This document shows positions 32,682 through 43,473 of a stretch of 64,000 nt of DNA, piece after piece. The notes beneath the pieces are model-generated. The model was not told where the DNA came from, did not search any database, and worked only from the letters and a program-made list of their open reading frames with translations. Origin of the DNA: Pyropia yezoensis (taxonomy: Eukaryota > Rhodophyta > Bangiophyceae > Bangiales > Bangiaceae). Positions within the stretch are counted from its first letter, which is position 1; every line of letters begins with the position of its first letter. The stretch is taken from positions 34,386,894 through 34,450,893 of the forward strand of contig CM020618.1 in NCBI GenBank assembly GCA_009829735.1, written 5' to 3'. Made by a program: the position numbers and the translations under genes.

Positions 32682-33337
32682 GAGTCAACTGGCTGTTGCA
32701 AAAGTACGCAACACCCGACAAGTTAAACGAGGCGTACTCGGACATCATCTCTGCCCACCAAGAGCAAGAAGAAGCTCCTCGTTCGTTCGGCGAACGCCTG
32801 GAGCGCATGTGCGATCGACTCGACGGTCTCTTCAACAGCGGCGATATCGTTGACACCTTCGTCAACGGCCTCAACGACGCTGTCAAGGCGCATGTGCTCA
32901 CCTTCCAGATGACCAAGGGCCGCGTATCGCTCCCCGAGGCGATCACGGCTGCCCAAATCTACTGGACCGGCATCCAGAAGATGAAAGTCGACTTGCGTCG
33001 ACACATCCGGAACACCACGACTCCGATCCGAGTCGCTACGGTGCCCGACGCGGTGGGCGTGGCAGCAGCGGTAGTGACACCACCGCTACCGCCCCGCTTC
33101 GCGCGTGTCGAGCGAGACACGCCAGCGGTACCACGGCCGCGATCGCCGTCACCCCGTCGAGCAGCGGCCCCGACGGACGAGTGCTACAACTGCCACAACT
33201 TCGGTCACTTCCTAGCGGAGTGCCCCGAGCCCCGGCGCCCGCGGCGTCAAGATCGCGACGCAGGCCGCGTCAACGCGGTCGTCGACGCAATGGTCGACGA
33301 GCAAGTCAACCCACCGGAGCAGAACCAGGAAAACTAG
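32682..33337 (+). pseudogene. Family C gag remnant, third copy
   Basis: Same truncation and zinc knuckle as the other copies, so the deletion predates the tandem. The stop is at 33335-33337, again overlapping pol by about 155 bases in the -1 frame. Confidence 0.7.
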
Positions 33338-36300
33338 GGGGTCGGCCGCCCAAGCCCGGAGCAGCCGACCGACCCCGTGACCCCGGCAAACCTTCCCGTG
33401 ACCCGACCAAGCGCTCAACCTCCATCCTCAACGCGGCCTACCGGCACTACACCGTGCCACTGTGCCTGGGGCCCGCCCCAGAGCACATGCGTGCCATGCA
33501 CCCGACGCTCGACACCGGCGCAGGCCTTAACCTCATTCGGGTTGATGCCCTGCCCAAAGACTGGCCTTCGTACGCTACGAAGGAACGAAGGACACCCAAC
33601 GTAGTGGATGCCAATGGCAACCCACTTCCGGTCATCGCGGCTATCAACATCATCGTCGACACCGGCAACGTCAAGATGATCTCGACGTTCCACGTCGTGG
33701 CAAGCATGGCTGTGCCGGCCATACTTGGCACACGATTCATCAACCAGCACGTGGAAGCTATCTACCCACGATTGGAGAAGGTGTACTGGGCAGCCCCCGA
33801 CTCGCCACAATCGGTGTGCATGCCCATCCTTGACGCGGACGTCAAGCAACTTCAACAAGGCAAGGTGCGTCTCGCCAAGCGGACGACGCTGCCACCCCTG
33901 TGCGAGGTAATCGCACAGACGAATTGCGACATCCCCGGGTTGGTCCACGTCCAGACCAACTCTCGGCTGCACCAGAGGCACCAGATCATCTTGGCGAATG
34001 GGCTGGCGTCCTCATCACCCGGCGTGCCCTTCCAAGTCAAGCTCTGCAACGTCGGTACTGCGACCCGACATCTCAAGAAGGGCACCGTCATTGGGTTCGC
34101 CGAGGTGTACTCCGGGCCCGTCATCGCCCTCGTCGATGAAAAACCACAACCTCCGGCGGACAAGCCCCCACCGTCGATCGAAGACGTGGATCTTACGGAC
34201 GCACCCAAGAACCTGCACGCCCGCATCCGCAAGATGCTGGACAAACACAAGATCATGTGGGATGGCAAGCTCGGCTCCATCCACGCCACCGTCCACCGTA
34301 TCGAAACGGACGACAAGGCGCTACCAATCCACATGGCCCCGTACCGGACCGGCTTGCGCAAGCGCGAGATCATCACGGACTGCGTCAACGCGATGCTGAA
34401 GCAAGACGTCATCAGACCAAGCCGCAGCGACTGGTCGAGCCCAGTCGTCGTCGTTCCCAAGAAGAACGGCAAGCCAAGGTTCTGCGTCGACTACCGACGC
34501 CTTAACGCGATCACCAAGAAGGACACGTACCCCATCCCTCGGATGGACGACTGCCTAGACTCCTTGGGCGAGGCGCAGTTCTTCTCAACGCTCGACTGTA
34601 CGGCGGGGTACTGGCAAGTGCCCCTCCGCAAGGAGGATCAAGAGAAGACGGCCTTCGCGTGCCATGACGGTCTCTTCGAGTGGGTCGTCATGCCGTTCGG
34701 GCTTACGAATGCACCCGCGACCTTCCAACGAGCCCTCGACATCATCTTGTCGGGCCTCAAGTGGCAGATGTGCCTCGTCTACCTTGACGACGTCATCGTC
34801 TTCTCCAAGACGGCGGAAGACCACGTGCGCCATCTTGACTTGGTCTTGACACGTCTGCGCAAGGCAGGCGTCACGCTCAACCTCGAGAAGTGCGCCTTCT
34901 TCAAGCGCGAGGTCGAGTACCTCGGGCACATCATCTGCCCCGGCCAGCTGAAGGTGCACAACAAGAACACCGACGCCCTTCGGGAGGCAAGCTTCCCCAA
35001 GACCAAGACACAGATGAAGAGCTTCCTCGGGGCCTGCAACGTCTATCGGCGCTTCGTCAAGGACTTCGCCAAGAGAGCACGCCCCTTGACCGAGCTGACC
35101 AAGAACGACGTTGGCCCCGAGCTGCCGCAGCCAATGGACGCGCAACGCGCGTCCTTCGAGGACCTCAAGGGGGCACTAGTGTCTCCACCCGTGCTCACCA
35201 TCCCGCATCCAACACGTCGCTTTGTAGTCGACGTCGACGCGTGCGCAGACCAACTGGGATGCGCCTTGCTGCAGGAACAACAAGACGGTGAGCTGCTGCC
35301 CGTCGGCTTCTACAGCCGCACGCTCAAGCCAGCCGAGCAGAACTACTGCACGACCGAGCGCGAGTGCTTGGGCCTCGTCTGGGGTGTCTTGTACCTCCGA
35401 CACTTCCTTGACGGCAACGTCTTCACAGTGCGCACCGACCACCAAGCGCTGCGGTGGATCTACAACACCACCGACCCGAGCAGTCGCTTGATGCGATGGC
35501 GACTGCGCTTGGCAGAGTTCACCTTCGACGTCCAGTACAAGCCTGGGGCAAGCCATCACGCCCCAGACTTCCTGTCGCGCACGCGCACGGACGCCTTGGA
35601 CGACTCCGACATCGACGACGAGATCCCATGCTTGAGTCTGGCCGAGACGGCCAGAAGCTTGCAGAAGGGGCGGTACACGCACTCGACAAGGCTTACGCCG
35701 ATTGCGTTCGACGACCTCGTGGCCGACCAAGCAACCGACGCCTTGTGGAAGGTGATTCGCGAGAAGATGGCCGACGACAAGGCCCCCAACTTCTCGATGA
35801 AGGGCGGCGCGCTGTACCGCCAAGGGGTCAACGGTGATCAACTCGTCGTACCCCACAAACACCGAGCCAAGCTGCTCGACCTTGCGCACTTCCCAACGAC
35901 GGAGGGACATCCGGGATCGAACCGGATGTACTACTCAATGCGGCGCCGCTTTTACTGGCCATCGATGGCGACCGACGCCTACGGCGTGGTGACCAGGTGC
36001 GCAGCTTGTGCGCAGAGTCGACTGGCGTTGCGGCGCCACACGGCGCCAATGAGGCTCTTCCCGTCGACCGAGCCGTTGACGGAGGTCAACGTCGACATCC
36101 TTGGGCCCCTGCCCAAGTCCTTGTCACGCAACAGGTACATCCTTGTCTTCACCGACCGCTTCTCTAAGGTCGTCCGGTGCGTGGCCTTGCGGAAGATCAC
36201 GGCCGTCACCGTCGCCTCGGCCTTGATCGAGGTGTGGGTGGCAAGCTATGGCCCCCCCGACATCCTCCTGTCGGACCAAGGAAGCCAGTTCATGTCGAAG

Positions 36301-37875
36301 TTCTTCCTTGCCGTCTGCCGCTCCCTCGGCATCGAGACGAGGGAGTCGACGCCGTACCACCCGCAGACGAACGGCCAAGTGGAGCGGTACAACCGAACCA
36401 TCATCAAGCAGATCCGGCACTACGTCGCGGACAACCCGAGGCGATGGGATGAGCTATTGCCGATCCTCACGTACGCGTACAACACGCAGCCGCACCGCTC
36501 GACCGGAGTGGCCCCGTTCGAGATGGTCATCCCAAGGAGGATCCCCAACCTCTCGGTGCACAGCCCGCCGCCTGGCGTGGCCATCCAGGCGCACGGCACC
36601 ACCAAGGACGGGTCGCCCTTGTCCGTCAAACGCTCCTTCATGGCCCGCCTCCGGAAGACCATCCCGTTGGTCGCCGAAGCGCTGCGCAAGACGCAGCAGC
36701 GGTACAAGAAGAACTACGACAAGAACCTTGCCATCCGGAACAAGGACGTCAAGATCGGCGACTACGTCTACCTCAAGAACAACCAGAGGGAGCACAAGTT
36801 GTCAAGCCTGACAACGGGCCCGTTCCTTGTCGTCGACCTCGACGACAAAACCTTCGTCGTCCAGATGGGCGACGAGGAGAGCCGGGTGTCATGGGACCAA
36901 GCAACACCGGCACCACGGCCGGACGCGGCCGGCCAGGCCAACTCGACGCCGCACGCCCTTCTCAAGGACAAGGTCAACTTAGCCGACCAGCCGTCGGTGC
37001 TCGACGACTACCTCATCGACAAACTCGTCGGGCTACGGATCGTCGATGGCGAGCACCAAGCACGTGTACGTTGGTGGGGATACCAACGTGACGTAGACAC
37101 TTGGAAGCCCCTCGACGAACTACCGAAGCACCTCGTGCTTCGGTACCTGCGGACCCAGAACAAGCGGGTACCCGGGTACGACTGGGCCCCCATCAAGATG
37201 ACTCTGCGTTCGCAGAGCCAAGGCCTCCCACACCCCGATGCCCGCGTCAACATCGTTGCCGACGCGGAGCCGTGGGTCCCCACCATCGTGGCGTTCCACC
37301 AAGCCACTGACGGACACGTCCAAGCGCGTCTGCACTGGACTCACCCACGCGGCGACGTGGGCGAGATCATCCCACTGTACTGCCTACGCAGTACATTCCC
37401 CAAGAACTTCCCGCGCAACATACCTGAGCGCGACGACTGGACGACGCCCCGCGTCATCGTCGACCGGCTGGAACGCCTCCATGGCCCGCACACCATCGAC
37501 TTGTTCGCCAATCGGGCGAACAAGCAGTTCCGCCGCTATGGGTCTGCGGAGGCAGACCCCGACGCAGTCTGGTGCGACTCAACACGGCACTCTTGGGAAC
37601 AGGAGAACGCCTGGGCCAACCCGCCCCCGTCGCTCCTGCCCAAGGTAGCGGACAGGCTGTCAAGTAGCCCCCCATTGGCACTTACGGTCATTGCCCCCAA
37701 GTGGGAAGGGCAAGAGTGGTACGGAGTCTTCATGGCGCAGTGCTTCGAGTACGAAGAATTGCCCATGGAAATTGCCGACTTCAAGCCCACGAGTACCAAC
37801 TTGCTGGTCACCGAACACCCACCGGTGTGGACCATGATGTGTTTTCGCTTCGAGCGAAATCATATCTATGGGTAG
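33181..37875 (+). CDS. pol: Family C Pol polyprotein, second tandem unit
   Basis: Full-length frame with the same domain order and catalytic motifs as at 24204-28898. Differences seen: Gln to Lys before KGTVIGF, Ser to Pro in the RT entry region (HMAPYRTG), Thr to Met (QPMDAQ), Cys to Trp (DALWKVIRE) and Arg to Gln (FHQATDG). None touches a catalytic residue. The methyltransferase-like tail, including WTTP, DLFAN, NPPP and APKW, is unchanged. Confidence 0.9.
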   Translation: MLQLPQLRSLPSGVPRAPAPAASRSRRRPRQRGRRRNGRRASQPTGAEPGKLGGRPPKPGAADRPRDPGKPSRDPTKRSTSILNAAYRHYTVPLCLGPAPEHMRAMHPTLDTGAGLNLIRVDALPKDWPSYATKERRTPNVVDANGNPLPVIAAINIIVDTGNVKMISTFHVVASMAVPAILGTRFINQHVEAIYPRLEKVYWAAPDSPQSVCMPILDADVKQLQQGKVRLAKRTTLPPLCEVIAQTNCDIPGLVHVQTNSRLHQRHQIILANGLASSSPGVPFQVKLCNVGTATRHLKKGTVIGFAEVYSGPVIALVDEKPQPPADKPPPSIEDVDLTDAPKNLHARIRKMLDKHKIMWDGKLGSIHATVHRIETDDKALPIHMAPYRTGLRKREIITDCVNAMLKQDVIRPSRSDWSSPVVVVPKKNGKPRFCVDYRRLNAITKKDTYPIPRMDDCLDSLGEAQFFSTLDCTAGYWQVPLRKEDQEKTAFACHDGLFEWVVMPFGLTNAPATFQRALDIILSGLKWQMCLVYLDDVIVFSKTAEDHVRHLDLVLTRLRKAGVTLNLEKCAFFKREVEYLGHIICPGQLKVHNKNTDALREASFPKTKTQMKSFLGACNVYRRFVKDFAKRARPLTELTKNDVGPELPQPMDAQRASFEDLKGALVSPPVLTIPHPTRRFVVDVDACADQLGCALLQEQQDGELLPVGFYSRTLKPAEQNYCTTERECLGLVWGVLYLRHFLDGNVFTVRTDHQALRWIYNTTDPSSRLMRWRLRLAEFTFDVQYKPGASHHAPDFLSRTRTDALDDSDIDDEIPCLSLAETARSLQKGRYTHSTRLTPIAFDDLVADQATDALWKVIREKMADDKAPNFSMKGGALYRQGVNGDQLVVPHKHRAKLLDLAHFPTTEGHPGSNRMYYSMRRRFYWPSMATDAYGVVTRCAACAQSRLALRRHTAPMRLFPSTEPLTEVNVDILGPLPKSLSRNRYILVFTDRFSKVVRCVALRKITAVTVASALIEVWVASYGPPDILLSDQGSQFMSKFFLAVCRSLGIETRESTPYHPQTNGQVERYNRTIIKQIRHYVADNPRRWDELLPILTYAYNTQPHRSTGVAPFEMVIPRRIPNLSVHSPPPGVAIQAHGTTKDGSPLSVKRSFMARLRKTIPLVAEALRKTQQRYKKNYDKNLAIRNKDVKIGDYVYLKNNQREHKLSSLTTGPFLVVDLDDKTFVVQMGDEESRVSWDQATPAPRPDAAGQANSTPHALLKDKVNLADQPSVLDDYLIDKLVGLRIVDGEHQARVRWWGYQRDVDTWKPLDELPKHLVLRYLRTQNKRVPGYDWAPIKMTLRSQSQGLPHPDARVNIVADAEPWVPTIVAFHQATDGHVQARLHWTHPRGDVGEIIPLYCLRSTFPKNFPRNIPERDDWTTPRVIVDRLERLHGPHTIDLFANRANKQFRRYGSAEADPDAVWCDSTRHSWEQENAWANPPPSLLPKVADRLSSSPPLALTVIAPKWEGQEWYGVFMAQCFEYEELPMEIADFKPTSTNLLVTEHPPVWTMMCFRFERNHIYG

Positions 37876-38031
37876 TCGAACCTTTTCTGACCTCCCAACG
37901 AAAGATTGAAATCTTTCAAGGATCCGGCCAAAGTCGCATCGTTGTCGACAAACAACGAAAATTGACTACCACACCGTGTCACCACCAAGGCGACACCAAC
38001 CAAGCCCCTCACCCCCGTCAATCAAGGGCAA

Positions 38032-40995
38032 CTAATGCCCCAGGTCGTGCGCGTTGAAGCGACCCGGTGACTCCCCCCGCACGCGGCGCACAAGCTCATC
38101 CAACGCCTGCCGAAAGCGGTCGTATAACACGGCTCGCGACGCCGCCTTGACAGCGGCGTCGCCAAGCCCCCGCGACGCAGCCACGTGCGTCGCGCCGTGG
38201 AAGCGATCGACCTCGGCCAGCAACGCCTGCTGCACCACCCGCGTGGTCTCGCACCACACGCGGTTGTGCAGCCCCGCCGGGATATACATCCGGCGGAGGC
38301 GCCGCACATCTTCAGCGCGAAAGATGCGCCCAAACGCCGCCTCGTCGGCGTCGGACGCGACGAGGCGAACCCACCCCGGCGTGGCGCGGTACCCGGACGG
38401 GGTACGCGAACGATGCCGAGAACCCGACCGGGAGCGCGAGCGCCCTCGACCGCGCCCCCCGGAGCGCGGCCCACGCCGCGCCGAGGACGAACGAGAAGAC
38501 GACGAGGAGGAGCTCGTCGATGCAGAACGCCCGCGTCGACGGCCCGAGCGACGGGACGAACGCCGTCGACGCGGAGACACCGACCGACCACGGGATGAAC
38601 GGCGTGCGCTGGCGGCGTCCTCCGACCGGCTACGTCGGCGCCGGGGCCGACAGCGATCGCCATCGGCCGAGCCGCGCCCCGGGGGGACACCCCCACGCCC
38701 GCGCTTGCCGGCTACAGGCGAAGGCCCGTCGGCACCGGCCGACGGACCGCCATCGGCAGGCGGCGGCGGGCGAGCCCCTGGACCCATGCCCCCTCGGTCG
38801 CCATGCTCGCCCTGCCCATCCAGCGGAATGGGCCCGTCACCAGCGGCTGACGGACACCAACCGGGGGACGCCCACTGCGAACCCCCGGGCGGCCAACGAG
38901 TACGGCCACCGCCGCGACCACCGCGTCCGCGGCCCCGCGCACGTGCGCCGCCGCGGCCACGTCGAAACGGGCCCGCTCCCCCGTCGCCTCCATGTCGACG
39001 AGGGTGGAACTCGCCCGCCTCCCGCCACTGCTTCTCGGCGAAGGCAGCCGCCCGGCGACGCGCCGCCACGTCCGCGGCAGCCGCCCGACGTTCGGCCTCT
39101 TCCACGGCGGCGGCGCGAGCCGCGGCCCCCGCCCGCGCCGCACTGGCGCCATGCGCATCCTGGGCCCCGCCGACGCCAGTGGCCCCCGCCAACCCTGACT
39201 TCTCCTCGTTGACATCCCGGTCAACGGACGCCCCCCCCTCCACGGGCTCGCTGGGCGGCACCGACGAAGACCGACGCGGGAACCTCCCCGCGTTCAACCG
39301 GTCGGCTTCCCGCCGACCAGCCGCCGCGTCGCTGGAGGCGCCCGCCGACGCCGCCCGCTTGGCACGGGCCCGCGCCTGGTCGGCCTCCAGCGCCGCACGC
39401 GCCCGCCGTCGGTCATCCGCCCGCTCACCTTCCTCAGCCGCCAAGCTGGCCGCCAACCGCATAGCGGCCCGCTTCCCCCCGCGGCGTAACGCCGCCGCCC
39501 GCACCGACCGCGACGCACGGACGATGGGCCGGAACTCGGGCGCCAACGAGCCCAAGTGCCGACCCCACGCCCCCGGGACCACCACCGGAAGCGCGGCGGT
39601 GGCCGTGGACGCCGCCCCATCGTCGCCGTCCTGGCGACGCATCGGCCCGCTACCCGACGGCTCCCCCGCCGTCGGGAAGCCAGGCAACTGCTCCAACGCG
39701 GTGAACCCGTACGACGTCGTCGGCGCGTAACGAACGGCCACCTCCCGGGCGGCAACACCAACGCCTCCCGCCTCGACGTACGTCGTCACGCTGGCCCACG
39801 GGAATGCCAGGGCTCCGACGACGCAGTTGTGGAACGCCAACGCGTACCCGTTCGGCGACCCGTCTTGCAGGTCGCCCACCGGCAGGCGCGCAAACACCTC
39901 CAAGAGCGCCCGCTTGAGCCGCACCAACACCTCCTGCTCACGCAGGAGGCGGAACCACGTGGACGCGTAGTCAAACACCAGCTCCGTGGACACAATAGTC
40001 CACGCAACATGGCTGGCATCGCCCAAGTACGAGAACACGTGCTCCGCCAGCCGCGGCATCGTCGGCGGCGACGACAAGCCCGACTCAACAAACAAGTCGG
40101 GCAGCGCCACCATGTCGGCCGTCTGGACAACGTCGTGCACGTTCAACCACGCCGCCCACACCGGGCACGCGTACCCGCCGACCATCGCCGCCACCCGGCG
40201 GCGCTTGAGCTTGCTGCCCGCCAACGGCGGGGTCTTCAAGTACCCCCCGCCGCGGATCGACAGGTCCATGTCGACCGGCGTCGTCTCCGAGTACGACGCC
40301 GACGAGTTCTGCCGCAAGGCCGCACTCAACGCCGACAACGCCGGCATCGCCGCCGTCGTTGGCGCGTACATCATGTCCAAGCCATCGTAGATCTCCCCCT
40401 CTACGACCCGCGCGTGCGGCCACTCCCGCCGCAGGCGGTCAAACGCCATCGCCGCCGTGTGCACCGGCGAGGAGTGCCGGCGGTCGTAGTGCTTCGCCGC
40501 CACGGCGAAGACGCTGCGCACCCACGGCTGGATGCCCTGCTTGCGCGAAAGCTGCCGCAACACCTCGTTGGCAAAGCACAACGCCATATACGTCACCGAC
40601 TGCACCCCCGGCGAGCCCGCCGCCGGCACGCCATGGACGTCCGCCAACCGCGTGCCCTCGTACGTCGCGACGGGGTCCGCCTCCGTCACGTCGACAAAGT
40701 CGACGGGCAGCTCCCACCGGGCCTCGCCCACCCGCCACAAGCAGTCGCGGTGGTGCGACTGCGCCACGCGTTCGAGCTCCGCGTTCACCTCGACCGCCGT
40801 CGAGGCCGCCGTCAAGTTGGCCCATTCCGCCAACGGCGGGAAGTCGACCTCGTCGGGCAGCCCCGCGTGCCAGCGCGTCGGCACCGGCATCGTGGCAGCG
40901 CAGGCGCGCGAGCAGGGAGTGGGGCGCGCCTCCCCCACTCGCCCAACGTGGTCGTCGAGGGACGACGACAAGCTAAGGAGGGGGGTATGTGGCAT
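38032..40995 (-). CDS. Family C antisense ORF, second tandem unit
   Basis: Same protein as at 29055-32018; the two translations look identical, whereas pol differs at five residues. It starts with an ATG 8 bases inside the LTR at 40988 and ends 156 bases from the convergent pol stop. Same globular, RGG-like and RS-rich layout. Function unknown. Confidence 0.75.
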   Translation of the reverse strand: MPHTPLLSLSSSLDDHVGRVGEARPTPCSRACAATMPVPTRWHAGLPDEVDFPPLAEWANLTAASTAVEVNAELERVAQSHHRDCLWRVGEARWELPVDFVDVTEADPVATYEGTRLADVHGVPAAGSPGVQSVTYMALCFANEVLRQLSRKQGIQPWVRSVFAVAAKHYDRRHSSPVHTAAMAFDRLRREWPHARVVEGEIYDGLDMMYAPTTAAMPALSALSAALRQNSSASYSETTPVDMDLSIRGGGYLKTPPLAGSKLKRRRVAAMVGGYACPVWAAWLNVHDVVQTADMVALPDLFVESGLSSPPTMPRLAEHVFSYLGDASHVAWTIVSTELVFDYASTWFRLLREQEVLVRLKRALLEVFARLPVGDLQDGSPNGYALAFHNCVVGALAFPWASVTTYVEAGGVGVAAREVAVRYAPTTSYGFTALEQLPGFPTAGEPSGSGPMRRQDGDDGAASTATAALPVVVPGAWGRHLGSLAPEFRPIVRASRSVRAAALRRGGKRAAMRLAASLAAEEGERADDRRRARAALEADQARARAKRAASAGASSDAAAGRREADRLNAGRFPRRSSSVPPSEPVEGGASVDRDVNEEKSGLAGATGVGGAQDAHGASAARAGAAARAAAVEEAERRAAAADVAARRRAAAFAEKQWREAGEFHPRRHGGDGGAGPFRRGRGGARARGRGRGGRGGGRTRWPPGGSQWASPGWCPSAAGDGPIPLDGQGEHGDRGGMGPGARPPPPADGGPSAGADGPSPVAGKRGRGGVPPGRGSADGDRCRPRRRRSRSEDAASARRSSRGRSVSPRRRRSSRRSGRRRGRSASTSSSSSSSRSSSARRGPRSGGRGRGRSRSRSGSRHRSRTPSGYRATPGWVRLVASDADEAAFGRIFRAEDVRRLRRMYIPAGLHNRVWCETTRVVQQALLAEVDRFHGATHVAASRGLGDAAVKAASRAVLYDRFRQALDELVRRVRGESPGRFNAHDLGH

Positions 40996-41637
40996 AAATA
41001 CCCCCCGCACCGCACCCGCCTAAGGGGACGGGGGCGTGCAGGGGTCGGGCCACGGGCGGAACGGGACGCTGCCAGCGCCAAGTGCTGGCAGCACGCCCGC
41101 CGCCGCCCGGGCGATCCTGCCCCCCGACGCCTGCTGGCGTCGGGCAGCACCTGCGGCCGCGACTGGTGATCCGCCACCAGGCGTGACCCCCCCTGGGCAA
41201 ACAAGTGGCGGGCGTGCGCCGGCGGGCGATCCCACCACTTGTTGGAGCTCCCGGGCTCGTGGAGGGCAGCCACGTGGAGCCAGATCTAGTACTCCCTGTG
41301 ACAACCGACGGGAGTTACCCGTCGGTTGTGGCAAGCCCTTTCGGGGGGTACTTAACTATTTTCGCATGTAATTATCGTCTTGGAGGGATTTCTTATCGTT
41401 TCTAAGGACAGGCCGGACCAACCGGGTCGGCCTCGCCGATCGAGGGTTGCGACCGGCCGGCGGGGCCCTCTTCAGGGCCCGCGCCGGCGGTCTCGTCTCG
41501 CATCTCCTTGCTCGGCAGGTTTACACGTATCCTTCTTTGTCCCGTTTACTTGCCTTTGACTTGGCACTGCGGTTACGAGCCTGTACGTGACTCCTCCCCT
41601 TGGGTACAGTCCCCCGCGGGGGTCCCGTCTTGCCACA
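40988..41637 (+). repeat. Family C LTR, last copy (3' LTR)
   Basis: 650 bp with the same termini, preceded by the polypurine tract and followed by GATGC (41638-41642), the right target duplication. Confidence 0.9.
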
Positions 41638-42639
41638 GATGCCAGGGTGTCCAGCCTGAGGAGACGAGTGTTCCAGGCGGAGGATATCAGCTCGTAGGTC
41701 TTCGGGTACGTAGACTTGAGTTGCCCCATCAAAGGGTGTTACCCGTATCCAGAGTTCATCCGTTGATTCAGAGAAGCGACTATTCCGGCTCAAGTTCATC
41801 TGATGGCGGAGCTCTAGGCAATCAGGGTCCTTGAGCTGCGCCTCCAGCATCCGGTGAGTGGTTACCGGCTGGTTGCCTTCAGGCGTCTCGTACAGGGGAG
41901 CATGCCAGCAACGTCCGACGTTCGTCAGGATGAAGCAGGGTATTTCCTCCGGGATAGGACCCGTATCGACTGCAGGAGTCTCCAACCGGGACATGGGGTC
42001 GGCGCAGTGGTGCTCCCTACCTGCTCTGGTGAACACCTTGTACGTGAACTCCGAGAGGCGTAGACGCCACCGGGCCACCTTTCCTTGGCTGCTGACTATG
42101 CATAGCGGGCACCTGAAGCTGGCGTGGTCCGTCCGGATAAGGAGCTCTTTGTGAGACTACAAAACATGTGCCAACCGTCAAGGCAGGTCTAACGCTCATG
42201 CATCGACGAACGCGCCAAGGTGCAATGAGTCACGCAGAAATATTCACACTCTTGTCCTCCCAGGTAGGGGCGTTACAAGAAGCAGGCCCAGACGACGACC
42301 AAGCGCTCACGTTCCGTGGTAGAATAGGTCTTCTTTGCTGGAGTCAGGACACAGCTGTAGTAGCCCAACGGGAGAAAGTGCACATCAAATTGTTGCGGGA
42401 GTAGAGAACACCCAACCTGGACGCCACAGCCGTCGGCTTCTAGGACAAGCTGGCCCTCACGCTTGGGTGGCGCTAGACCTCGAGTCATGGTCAGGCGCTT
42501 CTTGAGCTCCTCGAAGGCGGTTGTCTGCTTCTCGTCGAAACTCCGGGAGTTGTTCTGGGCGCTTCTTGCTGGTGAGCTTGGTCAACGGCCTGGCTGCCAG
42601 GGTGTAGTCGCGCACAAACCGGCGGTAAAAGTTGAGCAT
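41638..42639 (-). pseudogene. Family B RNase H end and integrase N-terminus
   Basis: Continuation of the family B element on the far side of the insertion. Minus-strand pieces: LNFYRRFVRDYTLAARPLTKL (RT thumb/connection), TYSTTERERLVVVW (RNase H), ARWRLRLSEFTYKV with HHCADPMSRLE (RNase H end), then the integrase His half ending SPQAGHPGI exactly at the GATGC junction. Frameshifts and stops separate the pieces. Taking one GATGC copy as ancestral, the finger continues in the right frame into the part at 23034 and below, which confirms nesting. Confidence 0.7.
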
Positions 42640-42840
42640 AGCCAGAAAGCTGTTGAGTTCCGTCTGGGTATTGGGTTGCCCGGCTTACCGAAGAGCCTTA
42701 ACATTCCTCTCGTTGACCCGGAGCTCCCCCGCACTCAGCACATGCCCCAGGTATTCAACCTCAGTCTCGAGAGGGTGAAACTTTTCGGCCTCCAGGGTGA
42801 CTCCAGTCTTGAACGATTGAGCCAGGACCTCTCGGAGGTG

Positions 42841-43380
42841 CTATAGATGTTCCGCCAGTGCCTTGAAGAAGACGATACTATCGTCCAAGTAAACCAGACA
42901 TGTCCTCCACCTTAGCCCTGACAGAATGATGTCAATCGCTCTCTGGATGGTACCTGGAGCATTGGTGAGGCCAAAAGGAATACGCTTCCATCGTAATAGC
43001 CCCAGATGGCATGTGAAGGTGGTCTGGTCCTTATCCTCGTCGGCCAGGGGGATCTGCCAGTATCCGGCCTTACAATCCAGAGTAGACGAGAGGGTGGCGT
43101 CGCCGAGGAAGTCGATGCAATCATCCATCCGGGCTATCGGGTGTACGTCCTTTACGGTCCCCTCGGTCGGGCACCTGTAGTCAACGAAAAAACGGAAGTC
43201 GCCGCCAGGTATCGGGACAACAACCACCAGAAAGGCCCACTCTCCATCTGAAGGCTCGATAACATCTGTTTTGAGGATCTCGGTAACCTGCTTCTCAATC
43301 TCATCCGGGCGATGTGGTCCAACCCGGTATGGTTGCAAGCGTACTGGCTTAGCATACGGTTTAAGTTGAACCCGGTGTAG
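42841..43380 (-). pseudogene. Family B reverse transcriptase
   Basis: Minus-strand RT palm and fingers: FFVDYRCPTEGTVKD, RMDDCIDFLGDA, STLDCKAGYWQIPL, IPFGLTNAPGTIQRA and CLVYLDDSIVFF with the YLDD active site. Stops and frameshifts on both sides make this a decayed copy. Confidence 0.75.
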
Positions 43381-43473
43381 GGTGGCGTCCGTCTAGCCCA
43401 GCTCCCCGCTCCATAGATGCCGGTATTCCTGGAGAAACTTCTTCAGGGGCTCCTTCAGGTCGGGAGGAACATT

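Larger units (their letters stand above)
23035..41637 (+). mobile_element. Family C Ty3/gypsy tandem: LTR-internal-LTR-internal-LTR
   Basis: Two units of about 8,977 bp share the central LTR, and one GATGC duplication flanks the whole array. Each unit holds a truncated gag, an intact 4.7-kb pol frame and a 3-kb ORF on the opposite strand. The units differ by substitutions (five amino-acid changes in pol were noted), so they are real separate copies. The array sits in the integrase zinc-finger coding region of family B. Tandem units can arise by unequal LTR recombination. Confidence 0.85.
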
